Part shown: positions 43,631-53,572 of the stretch, one piece after another | Numbering within the stretch: position 1 is the stretch's first letter | Layout: each line of letters begins with the position of its first letter | Origin: Allobaileyella intestinalis | GTDB taxonomy: Bacteria; Bacillota; Clostridia; Peptostreptococcales; Anaerovoracaceae | Assembly (NCBI RefSeq): GCF_009695865.1 | Contig: NZ_VUNB01000004.1 | Coordinates: 265,966 to 329,965 of the forward strand | Direction of reading: 5' to 3' | DNA length: 64,000 nucleotides | Position numbers and translations under genes: made by a program | Notes under the pieces: generated by a model | Databases searched by the model: none | Told to the model about the DNA's origin: nothing | What the model saw: only the letters and a program-made list of their open reading frames with translations

Positions 43631-44962
43631 TCATGCCAGGGTTCCGTCAAGGCTGAAAGTCTTGGCGTCAGTGATCTTCACCTTTACAATCTGCCCTGTA
43701 GTATCTCTGCCCCCTGTAAAATTAACTAGTTTGAAGTCATCAGTTCTTCCGGTCCACGCCATATCGTTTCTTGAACTTCTTCCTTCACACAGAACTTCTT
43801 CCGTTCTTCCTATATATTTCTGATTTTTTCTGAGAGCACTCTGGTTTATGTGCTCATTAAGCTCGATCAGTCTTCTGTGTTTAACATCTTCAGGAACCTG
43901 GTCTTTGAAAACAGCTGCCGGTGTTCCTTCTCTCCTGGAATAAATGAATGTAAATGCTGAATCATACTGAACCTGATCCACAAGGCTCAGAGTATCCTTG
44001 AAGTCCTCCTCAGTTTCTCCCGGAAAACCTACGATGATATCCGTGCTTATAGCAATATCCGGGCAAGCTTCACGCAGGCTGGCGACTATTGAAAGATATT
44101 TTTCCCGGTCATAATGACGGTTCATTCTCTTCAAAATCCTGTCGCTTCCCGACTGGACAGGAAGATGGATCTGATGACAAAGCTTCCCACAATCCCTGTA
44201 GCAGTCTATAAGCTTCGGAGAAATGTCCTTAGGATGAGATGTCATGAACCGGATTCTTCTGATTCCCGGAATGCCGTTTATCTCTCTGATCAGATCGGCA
44301 AAGTCACCACCCGAAGGATCCCTGAAGGAATTTACGTTCTGACCCAGGAGCATGACCTCAATAACTCCGTCATCTGCCAGCCTGCGGACCTCTTCAGTTA
44401 CTTCTGCAATAGTCCTGCTCTTTTCCCTGCCTCTGGTGTAAGGAACGATGCAGTAAGTGCAGAAATTATTGCAGCCGTAAGTGATGTTCACCAGGGCCTT
44501 GTGTTTGTGAAGACGCTTGGCATTGTCCTCTTCTGGTATCTCGGAGCTGTTCTCAATAATCGAAAGCTGCTTTTCCCCTGTTTCGATTCTCTTTCGCAGA
44601 AGCTGAGGAAACCGGCTGATTGTCTGGGTTCCGAAAACAATATCAGTCCAGCCGAAGCTTTCTTTTATCTCTTTAACGATCCTTGGCTGCTGAGGCATAC
44701 ATCCGCAGACACACATTATGAAATATGGATCTTCTTCCTTCTTCTTCTTGAATTGTCCCAGCATTCCGAAAAAGCGCTTGTCAGCATGTTCTCTCACGCT
44801 GCAAGTGTTCATGACAACGATGTTTGCTTCTTCCGGCGTCTCCGCCTCCTTTATTCCCATGGACTCCAGCATTCCGCTTATATTCTCGGAATCGTGTTCA
44901 TTCATCTGGCATCCGAAAGTGATTATTTTATATGTTTTGTAATTCTCGTAAATATTATTCAT
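43631..44962 (-). CDS. miaB: tRNA-2-methylthio-N6-dimethylallyladenosine synthase
   Basis: Radical-SAM methylthiotransferase acting on i6A37 of tRNAs. Three domains are visible. The UPF0004 N-terminus binds the auxiliary cluster with Cys in GCQMNEHDSE, MNTCSVRE and CVCGCMPQ. The radical SAM core has NNFCTYCIVPYTRGRE. The C-terminal TRAM domain covers about 375-440. The 443-residue length and the CTYCIVP motif fit MiaB more than MtaB or RimO. It follows plsY-gpsA on the same strand. Confidence 0.96.
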   Translation of the reverse strand: MNNIYENYKTYKIITFGCQMNEHDSENISGMLESMGIKEAETPEEANIVVMNTCSVREHADKRFFGMLGQFKKKKEEDPYFIMCVCGCMPQQPRIVKEIKESFGWTDIVFGTQTISRFPQLLRKRIETGEKQLSIIENSSEIPEEDNAKRLHKHKALVNITYGCNNFCTYCIVPYTRGREKSRTIAEVTEEVRRLADDGVIEVMLLGQNVNSFRDPSGGDFADLIREINGIPGIRRIRFMTSHPKDISPKLIDCYRDCGKLCHQIHLPVQSGSDRILKRMNRHYDREKYLSIVASLREACPDIAISTDIIVGFPGETEEDFKDTLSLVDQVQYDSAFTFIYSRREGTPAAVFKDQVPEDVKHRRLIELNEHINQSALRKNQKYIGRTEEVLCEGRSSRNDMAWTGRTDDFKLVNFTGGRDTTGQIVKVKITDAKTFSLDGTLA

Positions 44963-45000
44963 TAAATCTTCCGCAACCCGGACATCCAGCTGGCATCCGG

Positions 45001-47772
45001 TTATTTTCTTTCATCTTTCTTGTCTCTCCCCATGAGCATGTCAAGGGCTTCAGCCGGCGTAATCTTTCCGCTGATAACCTTGTTAACAGCCTGGGTGATA
45101 GGCATCTCCACACCTGACTTCTCGGCCAGCTTGCAGGCCGCTTCCACAGTATAGAATCCCTCTACAGTTCCTATCTGTTTTACCGCCTCATCAGGCTTGA
45201 TACCTTCTCCAATCATGATGCCGCAGCGTCTGTTCCTTGACAGGTCAGAATCACAGGTAACCATAAGGTCACCTATTCCCGAAAGTCCTGAGAAAGTATC
45301 GCTTCTAGCTCCCAGTGTCACGCCCAGTCTGGTGATTTCATGGATTCCTCTGGTCATGATGGCTGATCTTGCATTGTCACCGAAACCCATTCCGTCAGAA
45401 ATACCTGTGCCGATGGCAATGACGTTCTTCAGGGCTCCTCCAAGTTCCACACCGAGAACGTCATCGCTGGTGTAAACCCTGAACTTGTCAGACATGAAAA
45501 CATCCTGAACAAGTTCTGCTGCCTTCTGATCTTTAGAAGCAACCACAACGGTGGCCGGCTTATTCTTGGCAATCTCTTCCGCATGAGAAGGGCCGCTGAG
45601 AACAACGTACTTATTATTCGGCAGAATTTCTTCCGCAATCTGAGACATAGTTTTATTTGTAAAAGTCTCGATTCCTTTTGCCAGGTTTACGACTATAGCA
45701 CCTTCAGGAAGATACTTTGCAGTTCTCTCTGCCACCTGCCTGAAGTTCTGAGCTGGAACGGAGAAAACAACTATGTCCTTGCCGTGAACGGCGGTCTTCA
45801 GATTATGGGTAAATCTCAGGCTGCTGGCCAGGAGAACTTCAGGAAGATACTTGCTGTTAACCTTTGTTTCCCTCATCTGAGAAACATACTCTTTGTTCCG
45901 GCCCCATACAGTTACTGTGTGACCGCTGTGAGCCAGCATGTTTGCCAGAGCAGTACCAAAGCTTCCGTTTCCGATGAAAGCGATCTTCTTTCTTTCTTCT
46001 GGCTTCTTCCTGTGTTTTCTCTGACCTTTATAATAGTCTTTCGGAATAATTCTGGCTGCTTCTGCCTTCTTTGCTGCCTCTTCTCTCTTAGATTCTTCAA
46101 CCAGCTGATCAAATTCTGCAAACTCTGAATCCTTCAGGATCTGGCTGATCTCATCGTCTTTATTTTCACCTGAGTTGTTCCCGTCATCCAGGATAATGTC
46201 ATCGTCTGAAGACGCAGTCTCTGAACTGTCCTCTGAAGGAAGAATAATCTCATCTGCTCTTGTAACAGGGCTGTTAACCACTACCGTATCCTTAGGTATA
46301 TACTCCGGATGCATTGGCATTCCATAATAAACTGCAGTCTGCCCCGGAACTCCGGCTTCTCCGCCTCTTGCAATCATGGCCACAGTACCCTTAGAAGGCT
46401 TGTATCCAGAGTTTCTTTCAGTGTCAGCCCCGGACTGTCTTTTTCCGTCGTCATCACCGGACATGGCTTCCCTGAATATCCACTGCAGGTCACTGTCTGA
46501 TTCAATATCGGCTGCTTCCTCATCTGGCTGAAGATCCATAGCCTTAACAGGTTCTTCCATTACAGTAGTTTCATCACTGCTGTCCTCACCCTTGAACTTA
46601 CGCAGCAAGCCGTTAATGAATCCCCCTGATTTGTGATGCTCTTCTTTGCCAGAACTATAAACAGGATTTACATCTGTTTTCTCCTGATTATTCTCACTTT
46701 CTTCAATAGCCTCAGCAAATTCCTCATCTGAGTTTCCTGTTTCGGCTCCCGGCTCATCCAGCACGATGTCTGATAAGTCTTCCTCCTCAGAATCCTCAGA
46801 ATCCTCGGAATTCTCGGAATCCGATACAGCAAGATCTTCACTTACTGGTTTCAGATCTTCTTCCTTTTCTGTATCCGGCTCTTTCTCTTCTACTTCCTCA
46901 GGTTCATTATCTGATACTGTCTCTTCCAGGGTTTCAGTTTCAGGTTCCACAACCTCATCAGATTCATTATTTTCAGATACTACTTCACCAGAATTATCTG
47001 ACGTATCTGAAGGCTCATCCGTCTCTGAAATGCCTTCAGCAGAAGTCTCCGGCTCATCAGCTTCTTCAACTGCAGAAGCGATTTCCTCTGCCAGCTGCTC
47101 ATCAGTCTCATGAGCCTCACCTGATTTATCTGGCTCAACTGGGGCCTCTGAATCTTCCTGTGGTTCATCGTCAGAGGTAGTGACATTTCCTACTGACATG
47201 GACTTTTCCTCTCCCTTGTACAACCTGACTATATTGGTTCTGTGGTTGTAAAGAACGAAAAGAGCCACAATGATTGATACAGGAAAAAATGTTGGATAGT
47301 AAAACAGCACCAGCAGCGGGTATGCCAGGCAGGCTGCTACAGATCCGATTGACATCTTCTTAGAAGTTCCTGCTCCTATTGCCGCAACCAGAAGCACGGC
47401 AAAAGCACTTGGCCAGTTAATTGCCCAGGCAGCTCCAAAGGATGTTGCAACACCTTTTCCGCCCTTAAAATGGAAGAACACAGGATAAACGTGACCCAGA
47501 ACTACAGCCAGGAAGCACAGTTCTCCGCAAAGGAGATTTCCTGCATTCAGACCGATTCTCACAGACAGAAATCCCTTTAAGATATCAATTACCAGCGTCA
47601 GGGCTGCCGGTCCATATCCCAGTGTTCTGAGGACGTTGGTGGTTCCCGCATTACCGCTTCCAACTTTTTTGATATCTACACCGTAGGCTTTACCGATCAG
47701 TGTGGCAGGAGAAATATTTCCTACCAGGTATGATCCGGCAACGCAAAGCAAAAGCTTGATAACAGAATTCAT
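45001..47772 (-). CDS. plsY-gpsA: PlsY-GpsA fusion: glycerol-3-phosphate acyltransferase / glycerol-3-phosphate dehydrogenase
   Basis: A 923-residue fusion. Residues 1-190 are membrane PlsY with its three motifs (GSGNAGTTN, GHVYPVFFHFKGGKG, YNHRTNIVRL). Residues about 195-590 are a Glu/Asp/Ser-rich, probably disordered linker with a short basic patch (GGFINGLLRKFKG) and a basic stretch before the second enzyme. Residues 595-915 are NAD(P)-dependent GpsA with IGNGSFGTALA, LSGPSHAEEIAKN and the catalytic Lys in GGALKNVIAIG. GpsA would make glycerol 3-phosphate at the membrane next to the enzyme that acylates it. The frame is continuous with no break. The start overlaps the der stop (TAATG). Confidence 0.95.
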   Translation of the reverse strand: MNSVIKLLLCVAGSYLVGNISPATLIGKAYGVDIKKVGSGNAGTTNVLRTLGYGPAALTLVIDILKGFLSVRIGLNAGNLLCGELCFLAVVLGHVYPVFFHFKGGKGVATSFGAAWAINWPSAFAVLLVAAIGAGTSKKMSIGSVAACLAYPLLVLFYYPTFFPVSIIVALFVLYNHRTNIVRLYKGEEKSMSVGNVTTSDDEPQEDSEAPVEPDKSGEAHETDEQLAEEIASAVEEADEPETSAEGISETDEPSDTSDNSGEVVSENNESDEVVEPETETLEETVSDNEPEEVEEKEPDTEKEEDLKPVSEDLAVSDSENSEDSEDSEEEDLSDIVLDEPGAETGNSDEEFAEAIEESENNQEKTDVNPVYSSGKEEHHKSGGFINGLLRKFKGEDSSDETTVMEEPVKAMDLQPDEEAADIESDSDLQWIFREAMSGDDDGKRQSGADTERNSGYKPSKGTVAMIARGGEAGVPGQTAVYYGMPMHPEYIPKDTVVVNSPVTRADEIILPSEDSSETASSDDDIILDDGNNSGENKDDEISQILKDSEFAEFDQLVEESKREEAAKKAEAARIIPKDYYKGQRKHRKKPEERKKIAFIGNGSFGTALANMLAHSGHTVTVWGRNKEYVSQMRETKVNSKYLPEVLLASSLRFTHNLKTAVHGKDIVVFSVPAQNFRQVAERTAKYLPEGAIVVNLAKGIETFTNKTMSQIAEEILPNNKYVVLSGPSHAEEIAKNKPATVVVASKDQKAAELVQDVFMSDKFRVYTSDDVLGVELGGALKNVIAIGTGISDGMGFGDNARSAIMTRGIHEITRLGVTLGARSDTFSGLSGIGDLMVTCDSDLSRNRRCGIMIGEGIKPDEAVKQIGTVEGFYTVEAACKLAEKSGVEMPITQAVNKVISGKITPAEALDMLMGRDKKDERK

Positions 47773-49097
47773 TAATTCTCAGCTCCTCTTCTTTCATTCC
47801 AGACGAATTTAAGCGATGTTCCCATGAAGCCGTATGCATCTCTGATCCTGTTTTCCAGATATCTGGAATAGGAAAAATGCATAAGCTCCCGAGAGTTAAT
47901 TGTAAAGGAAAACAGCGGCGGTTCAACACCTGCCTGAGTTCCATAGAAAATCTTAAGCCTTTTGCCCTTATCTGATGGAGGTTGTCTCATCATTACTGCA
48001 TCTTCAATAATGCTGTTCAGCTTGCTTGTAGGAATCCTCATCTTCCTGTTCTCAGCAATCTGACCTGCAAGATCGATTACATCGAAGACTTTCCTCTTCT
48101 GAAGAACAGAGATAAAGAGCACTGGTGCATATGAAGCAAACAAGAGCTCGCTCTTAATCTTCTTCTCATAGTCTCTCATGGTGTTCGTTTCTTTCGGAAC
48201 GATATCCCATTTGTTCACTACAATCATAAGGCCTTTGCCTGCTTCATGAGCAATGCCGGCAATTTTTTTATCCTGTTCTGTAAGGCCCTCTCCTCCGTCG
48301 ATCATGAGGACGCACACATCACATCTCTCTACAGCAGCAACTGCACGGACAACAGAGTACTTTTCAATATTTTCCTTAATCCTGCTGTTTCTCCTGAGAC
48401 CGGCAGTATCGATAAGTATATACTCTTTTCCCTTATATTCAAATGGAGTATCTATAGAATCCCTGGTTGTACCTGCCACAGGTGAAACGATAACTCTGTT
48501 TTCTCCTGTAAGTGCGTTGACAAGAGAGGATTTTCCTACGTTTGGCTTTCCGATGACTGCAATCTTAGTAGCATCATCATATCCGTCATAAATATCATCA
48601 GGGAAACCTTTGACTATGTCGTCCAGCAGATCACCGATGTTCAGCATGTTTACAGAGCTGATTGGAACAGGTTCCCCCAGTCCCAGTTCGTAAAAATCAT
48701 ACAGGGTCTCCTGTGCCTGAGACATTTTGTCAATCTTGTTAACTACCAGAATTACTGGCTTTCCTGTTCTCCTGAGAATTGCTGCAACTTCAGTATCCGC
48801 AGATGTGAGGCCGTCCTTTCCGTCTGTCATGAAGATAATCTCGTCAGCCATTTCCATGGCCATTACAGCCTGGTCCCTCATCTGAGACAGAATAGGGTCA
48901 TCAGTTCTTGCCTCAATTCCGCCTGTATCTATGATGCCGAATTCCTTTCCGTTCCATTCAGCTTCTCCGTATATTCTGTCTCTGGTAACACCTGGAACGT
49001 CTTCTACAATAGCTCTTCTTTCACCTACCAGCCTGTTGAAAAATGTTGATTTTCCAACATTTGGCCGGCCAACAATGGCAAGTATAGGTTTACTCAT
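47772..49097 (-). CDS. der: Ribosome-associated GTPase Der (EngA)
   Basis: Double-GTPase needed for 50S subunit assembly. Two G domains each start with a P-loop (GRPNVGKST near residue 8; GKPNVGKSS near 182) and have DTAG/DTGG and NKxD motifs (VVNKIDKM, VVNKWDIV). A C-terminal KH-like domain follows. I chose the Met at 49097 (MSKPILAIVG), preceded by AGGAGGAATT; a Met 6 codons earlier lacks an RBS. It overlaps the ftsY end by 8 bases and the start of plsY-gpsA. Confidence 0.96.
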   Translation of the reverse strand: MSKPILAIVGRPNVGKSTFFNRLVGERRAIVEDVPGVTRDRIYGEAEWNGKEFGIIDTGGIEARTDDPILSQMRDQAVMAMEMADEIIFMTDGKDGLTSADTEVAAILRRTGKPVILVVNKIDKMSQAQETLYDFYELGLGEPVPISSVNMLNIGDLLDDIVKGFPDDIYDGYDDATKIAVIGKPNVGKSSLVNALTGENRVIVSPVAGTTRDSIDTPFEYKGKEYILIDTAGLRRNSRIKENIEKYSVVRAVAAVERCDVCVLMIDGGEGLTEQDKKIAGIAHEAGKGLMIVVNKWDIVPKETNTMRDYEKKIKSELLFASYAPVLFISVLQKRKVFDVIDLAGQIAENRKMRIPTSKLNSIIEDAVMMRQPPSDKGKRLKIFYGTQAGVEPPLFSFTINSRELMHFSYSRYLENRIRDAYGFMGTSLKFVWNERRGAEN

Positions 49098-49986
49098 CGA
49101 AAATTCCTCCTGCAAATTCCTTAGGATCGAATTCCTTCAGATCCTCTATACCCTCTCCTACTCCAATGAACTTAATTGGCAAGTCAAACTCGTCAGCAAC
49201 CGTAATAGAAATGCCTCCTCTGGCCGTTCCATCCATTTTCGTAAGTACTATTCCTGTAATATCAGTTATCTGGGAAAATTCCTTGGCCTGGCTTACAGCG
49301 TTTTTTCCCGTAGTTGCATCCAGAACCAGAAGGGTCTCCCTTGCGGCTTCCGGATATTCCTTGTCTATTACCCGGTTCATCTTCTCCAGCTCCTTCATCA
49401 GATTTCCCTTATTCTGGAGACGGCCGGCCGTGTCACAGATCAGCACGTCTATACCGTTTGCCTTGGCCGACTGAATGCCGTCGTATATTACTGCACTAGG
49501 GTCCGTACCTTCCTGGTGCCGGATTACACGAACACCTGTACGCTGACCCCAGATTTCCAGCTGTTCAGCAGCGGCAGCCCTGAAGGTGTCTGCAGCCGCA
49601 AGGAGGACAGACCGTCCTTCTTTTTTGCACATTGCAGCAATCTTACCTATGGAAGTTGTTTTGCCCCCTCCGTTAATACCGATCATCAGCACCACAAGGG
49701 GATTTTCTCTGGAAAACCTGTTTCTCTCTCCCTTGTCCACTAATTCTGCAATAATACTCTCGAGAGTTTTTTTAATATCATCCGTCTTGGTGATATACCT
49801 GGCATTAACCTCTTCCCTGAGCCTCTCCATAATGTGCTCTGTGGTTTCTACGCCAATATCGGAAATTATCAGAGACTCCTCCAGCTCATCGTAGAAATTC
49901 TCATCTATGTTTGGATTTCCTACGATAACATTGGTGATATGCTCTGTCAGCTTCTTAAATGTGCCTTTCTGACTAAATAACCCCAT
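49090..49986 (-). CDS. ftsY: Signal recognition particle receptor FtsY
   Basis: SRP receptor GTPase that brings ribosome-nascent chain complexes to the translocon. The short 298-residue form lacks the acidic A domain and goes directly into the NG domain. The P-loop is GINGGGKTT (about residue 105), then DTFRAAAAEQLE, the DTAGRLQNKGNLM segment, TKMDGTARGG and the closing IGVGEGIEDLKEF. The usual second position of the P-loop is Val or similar and is Gly here, a mild variant. It lies between smc and der. Confidence 0.97.
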   Translation of the reverse strand: MGLFSQKGTFKKLTEHITNVIVGNPNIDENFYDELEESLIISDIGVETTEHIMERLREEVNARYITKTDDIKKTLESIIAELVDKGERNRFSRENPLVVLMIGINGGGKTTSIGKIAAMCKKEGRSVLLAAADTFRAAAAEQLEIWGQRTGVRVIRHQEGTDPSAVIYDGIQSAKANGIDVLICDTAGRLQNKGNLMKELEKMNRVIDKEYPEAARETLLVLDATTGKNAVSQAKEFSQITDITGIVLTKMDGTARGGISITVADEFDLPIKFIGVGEGIEDLKEFDPKEFAGGIFDE

Positions 49987-50017
49987 ATGTTGTTTCTCCT
50001 TGCAAAATTTTCTTCAA

Positions 50018-53000
50018 TCATGCCACAGGATCGAAGTCATCACCCAGTTTCAGTGACAGAACTCTTGAAACGCCCTGTTCCGGCATGGTAATTCCGTACA
50101 GAACATCTGCATGCTCCATGGTGGCTTTCTGGTGTGTGATCAATGCAAACTGAATCTCTTTGAATTCTTTCAGATAATTGCTGAACCTTTCTATATTTGC
50201 CTCGTCCAGAGCAGCCTCCACCTCGTCAAGGATACAGAAGGGAGCCGGCTTGGCTTTAAGAACTGCAAACATAAGTGCCACTGCAGTAAGGGTTTTCTCT
50301 CCTCCGGACATCAGGTTTATATTTTTCAGCTTTTTGCCAGGAGGCTGGGCAGAAATTTCAATTCCTGACTGAAGAGGATCTGACTCATTCTCCAGACGGA
50401 GTTCAGCCGCACCGCCTCCAAAAAGCTCCTTGAAGGTTTCGTTGAAGTTTACAGCTACCTTGTCGAAAGTCTCCTTGAAATTCTTTTTTATAGTCGTATC
50501 CATATTGGTAATGATCCGGCTCAGCTCCTTCATGGCCTCTTCTATATCTGCAGCCTGTTCAGTCATAAAGCCGTATCTCTTGCTTACCTTCTCGTATTCT
50601 TCAATAGAAGAAATATTAACGTCTCCCAGTTCTGCAAGCCTTACCTTTATTTCCTTAGCTTCCTTATTTCCAGATGTAACAGCAAAACCCTCATCCTTCA
50701 TATCCAGGGCCTCTGCATATGACATTTCAAACTCGTTCCAGAGTTTGTCCTTCTGGGCCTGAAACAACGTTTCATTCCTGGTGTTACGGACTTCCAGCTT
50801 GTATTTCCGGTCTGAAAGGTCGTTGATTTTGCCGTTGTTCTCTTTCTGTAAGGATGCGGTTTCTTCCCTTTTCTTTCCGTTCTGCTCTCTGGCTTCACTG
50901 ATGGATTTGAGTTTTTCCTCAAGTGCCGCTTTCTCCGCCCTGAGAGTCTCTCTTTTTTCCACTGCCTCCTGACTGTTGTCCGAAAGAAGTATCTGTTCTT
51001 CCTCCAGCCCCGCCTTCTGTTCCTGATCGTCGCTAAGCTGGTCTTCCAGGTCGATTATGGAGTCTCTTACTCTTTCGATAAGCTCATTCAGGCCCAGGAT
51101 TCTTGTTTCCTGCTCCTTAAGATCTATGCGGCACCTGTTTTTCTGGTCATTATCTGAATTGACAGTATCCTGATATGAAGCTGACTGTTCTTCCAGCTCC
51201 TCCACCATTCTCTCTGTTTCGGAAGATTCCTTGTTATAGGATTCCACATCATTTTCGTACTGGCTGATTCTGTCCATGGTGCTTTTGATATCACCATCGA
51301 TGAGACCGGCTTCCTGTGAAAACTTCCCTTCAGCGTTGTCGGCTTCTCTCTGCAGTTCTTTTGCGTGGGCAGCATCAGACTTAAGTGACTGAATCAGGAT
51401 CTCATGCTGCTGGATTTTCTCTCTCAGCGCCTTTCTGCCTTCGTTGAGACTGCGGGCCTCATCAGTCATCTTTTCTTTGTTTACCTTAAGCCTGTTCAGA
51501 TCTTCCTTCATGGAAGCAATCTTTTTCTCAAGATCTTCGATTTCCTTCTTTCTTCCCAGGATGTTTGCTGTCTTGTTCTTGTATTTTCCACCGGTAATGG
51601 AACCGCTGGCAGAAATAACCTCTCCGTCAAGGGTTACGATTCTCATTCCCCGAACGTCCAGCTTTGACATGGAAACAGCGTTGTCCATGGTGTCGGCAAT
51701 AATAACCCTTCCCAGAAGGAAGTCTATTATATTGGAAAATTTCTTTTCAGCCTCCACCATATCTGCGGCTATGCCAAGGAATCCTCTGGCGCTCTGAACA
51801 TTCTGGCCCAGATTTCTGTATCCGCCCTTTATGGAAGTCACCGGCAGAAAGGTAGCTCTTCCGGCCTGATGTCTCTTCAGCCAGTTAACGCCTTCCTTTG
51901 CAGCAGAATCGTCTGAGCATACGATGTTCTGAAGCTGTGAACCCAGGGCCGTTTCTATGGCCAGCTCGTAGCCATCAGGAACGGTGATCAAATCGGAAAC
52001 TGTTCCGATTATTCCTCTGGTTCCTGCCTGCATCAGGGCCCTTACACCATTGTTGTAACCCTGATAATTGTTTTCCATCTCTTCGATGGTGTTCTTGCGG
52101 GAAATGCTCCTGCCTATGGACACCGTAAGATCTTCTGCCCTGGAGGCCAGGGTATTAACCTGGTTTCTCAGGTCAGCAAGCCTGGAGTCCATTTCCGAAA
52201 AAGATCTTGCCAGTTCACCTGACTCTGCTTCTTTCTGGGCAAGTTTTCTTTCAGCTTCTTCAACTCTCTTCCTGGTTTCTTCTCTGTTTCCGTCGCTGTT
52301 TTTGTGCTCTTCCAAAATCCTGTTCTTTCGCTGAACAAGGGTTTCTTTATAGTTAGAAAGGGTTTGAATCTCAGCCTTTCTTGAAGCTCTCATTTTGCCC
52401 AGCTCGATAAGCCGGTCTTTTCCTGTATCAATTTGTTTTTCCAGTATGCTGATTTTATTATAGTGAGATTCAACTCTGGCTGCAGCTTCTTTGTAAGCCT
52501 GATCGGCAGCTGCTCTACTTTCGTTCAGGTCTTTTTCCTGAAGTTTCAGCTCTTCAAGATTCTTCTGTTCTTCCTGAAGCTTTCTGCTGTTTTCTTCAAT
52601 GGAGAGAGTGAGCCTCTCTATATCTTTTGCAATTGATGTCAGTTTCTCTTTGTTGATCTGACCTTTGTTGCTGATTGTGTTCAGCTCCTGGATCTTCTGG
52701 AGGAGCCTTTCGTTGGTTATTTGATTTTCCTCATTCAGGTCGCTTTCCTCCGCCCTGAGATTATCTGTTTTTTCCTCCAGCTGATCTCTGAGAGAAAGGG
52801 CCTGCTCATATTCTTCCTTAATGGATTCAAGCTCTTCACGGCCATTCTCTACTGATTTAACCAGTCCTTCAATGCTGTGAAGGGTGATGTTTACAGACAG
52901 GTATTTGTACCTCTCCCTGATTTTCAGGAATTCTTTGGCTTTCTCAGATTCTGTCTTCAGTCCCCCTATGCGGTCTTCCAGTTCGGTGATGATGTCCTGA

Positions 53001-53572
53001 ACCCTCTCCAGGTTATCGGAAGCTGCATTGAGCTTTCTCTCTGCATCGGCCTTTCTTGTCTTGTAAAGTACTACTCCGGCTGCCTCTTCAAAGATTTCTC
53101 TTCTGTTCTCCGGTCTGGTGGAAACTATGTCTGCTATCTTTCCCTGACCGATTATTGAATATCCGTCTACACCGATTCCCGTATCCATGAACAGCTCTTT
53201 TATATCCCGGAGTCTTGAAGGATTTCCATTAATCAGATACTCGGTCTCTCCCGATCTGTACATCCGACGGGTAACAGCCACCTCTTTGTACTCAACAGGA
53301 AGGGAGCCGTCTACATTGTCAATAACCAGAGTAACTTCAGCCATTCCCTTTGGTTTTCTCGAAGCTGTCCCTGCGAAGATAACGTCCTCCATCTTGCCGC
53401 CTCTCAGCTGACGGGCACTGGTTTCTCCGACTACCCACCTTAAAGCGTCAGAGATATTCGATTTGCCGCTGCCGTTAGGCCCCACGATGCAGGTCACTCC
53501 TTCATTCAGATCTATGACAACCGGATCTGCGAATGACTTGAATCCCTGTATTTCCAATCTTTTAAAATGCAA
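50018..53572 (-). CDS. smc: Chromosome partition protein Smc
   Basis: An 1184-residue SMC ATPase. The N-terminal head has GPNGSGKSN (residues 32-40). Two long coiled coils (about 165-500 and 680-1010) flank a glycine-rich hinge (about 520-640). The C-terminal head has the signature LMSGGEKTLTA and Walker B ILDEVEAALDEAN. It forms the condensin-like complex with ScpA/ScpB, which are not in the window. The start is TTG directly after the rnc stop (TAG then TTG), with AGGGAG at 8 bases, so translation is coupled to rnc. Confidence 0.97.
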   Translation of the reverse strand: MHFKRLEIQGFKSFADPVVIDLNEGVTCIVGPNGSGKSNISDALRWVVGETSARQLRGGKMEDVIFAGTASRKPKGMAEVTLVIDNVDGSLPVEYKEVAVTRRMYRSGETEYLINGNPSRLRDIKELFMDTGIGVDGYSIIGQGKIADIVSTRPENRREIFEEAAGVVLYKTRKADAERKLNAASDNLERVQDIITELEDRIGGLKTESEKAKEFLKIRERYKYLSVNITLHSIEGLVKSVENGREELESIKEEYEQALSLRDQLEEKTDNLRAEESDLNEENQITNERLLQKIQELNTISNKGQINKEKLTSIAKDIERLTLSIEENSRKLQEEQKNLEELKLQEKDLNESRAAADQAYKEAAARVESHYNKISILEKQIDTGKDRLIELGKMRASRKAEIQTLSNYKETLVQRKNRILEEHKNSDGNREETRKRVEEAERKLAQKEAESGELARSFSEMDSRLADLRNQVNTLASRAEDLTVSIGRSISRKNTIEEMENNYQGYNNGVRALMQAGTRGIIGTVSDLITVPDGYELAIETALGSQLQNIVCSDDSAAKEGVNWLKRHQAGRATFLPVTSIKGGYRNLGQNVQSARGFLGIAADMVEAEKKFSNIIDFLLGRVIIADTMDNAVSMSKLDVRGMRIVTLDGEVISASGSITGGKYKNKTANILGRKKEIEDLEKKIASMKEDLNRLKVNKEKMTDEARSLNEGRKALREKIQQHEILIQSLKSDAAHAKELQREADNAEGKFSQEAGLIDGDIKSTMDRISQYENDVESYNKESSETERMVEELEEQSASYQDTVNSDNDQKNRCRIDLKEQETRILGLNELIERVRDSIIDLEDQLSDDQEQKAGLEEEQILLSDNSQEAVEKRETLRAEKAALEEKLKSISEAREQNGKKREETASLQKENNGKINDLSDRKYKLEVRNTRNETLFQAQKDKLWNEFEMSYAEALDMKDEGFAVTSGNKEAKEIKVRLAELGDVNISSIEEYEKVSKRYGFMTEQAADIEEAMKELSRIITNMDTTIKKNFKETFDKVAVNFNETFKELFGGGAAELRLENESDPLQSGIEISAQPPGKKLKNINLMSGGEKTLTAVALMFAVLKAKPAPFCILDEVEAALDEANIERFSNYLKEFKEIQFALITHQKATMEHADVLYGITMPEQGVSRVLSLKLGDDFDPVA

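Noticed and set aside
46766..47113. Ser-rich 115-residue plus-strand frame
   Set aside because: It is the complement of the Glu/Asp-rich linker in PlsY-GpsA, whose biased codons produce a Ser-rich shadow. The low-complexity DNA is not an independent repeat element.
45001..47772. Possible frameshift or assembly join making an artificial PlsY-GpsA fusion
   Set aside because: The frame is open through the linker, the linker has normal codon use, both enzymes are complete, and there is no stop, RBS or Met with a good site at the start of GpsA. Kept as a real fusion.
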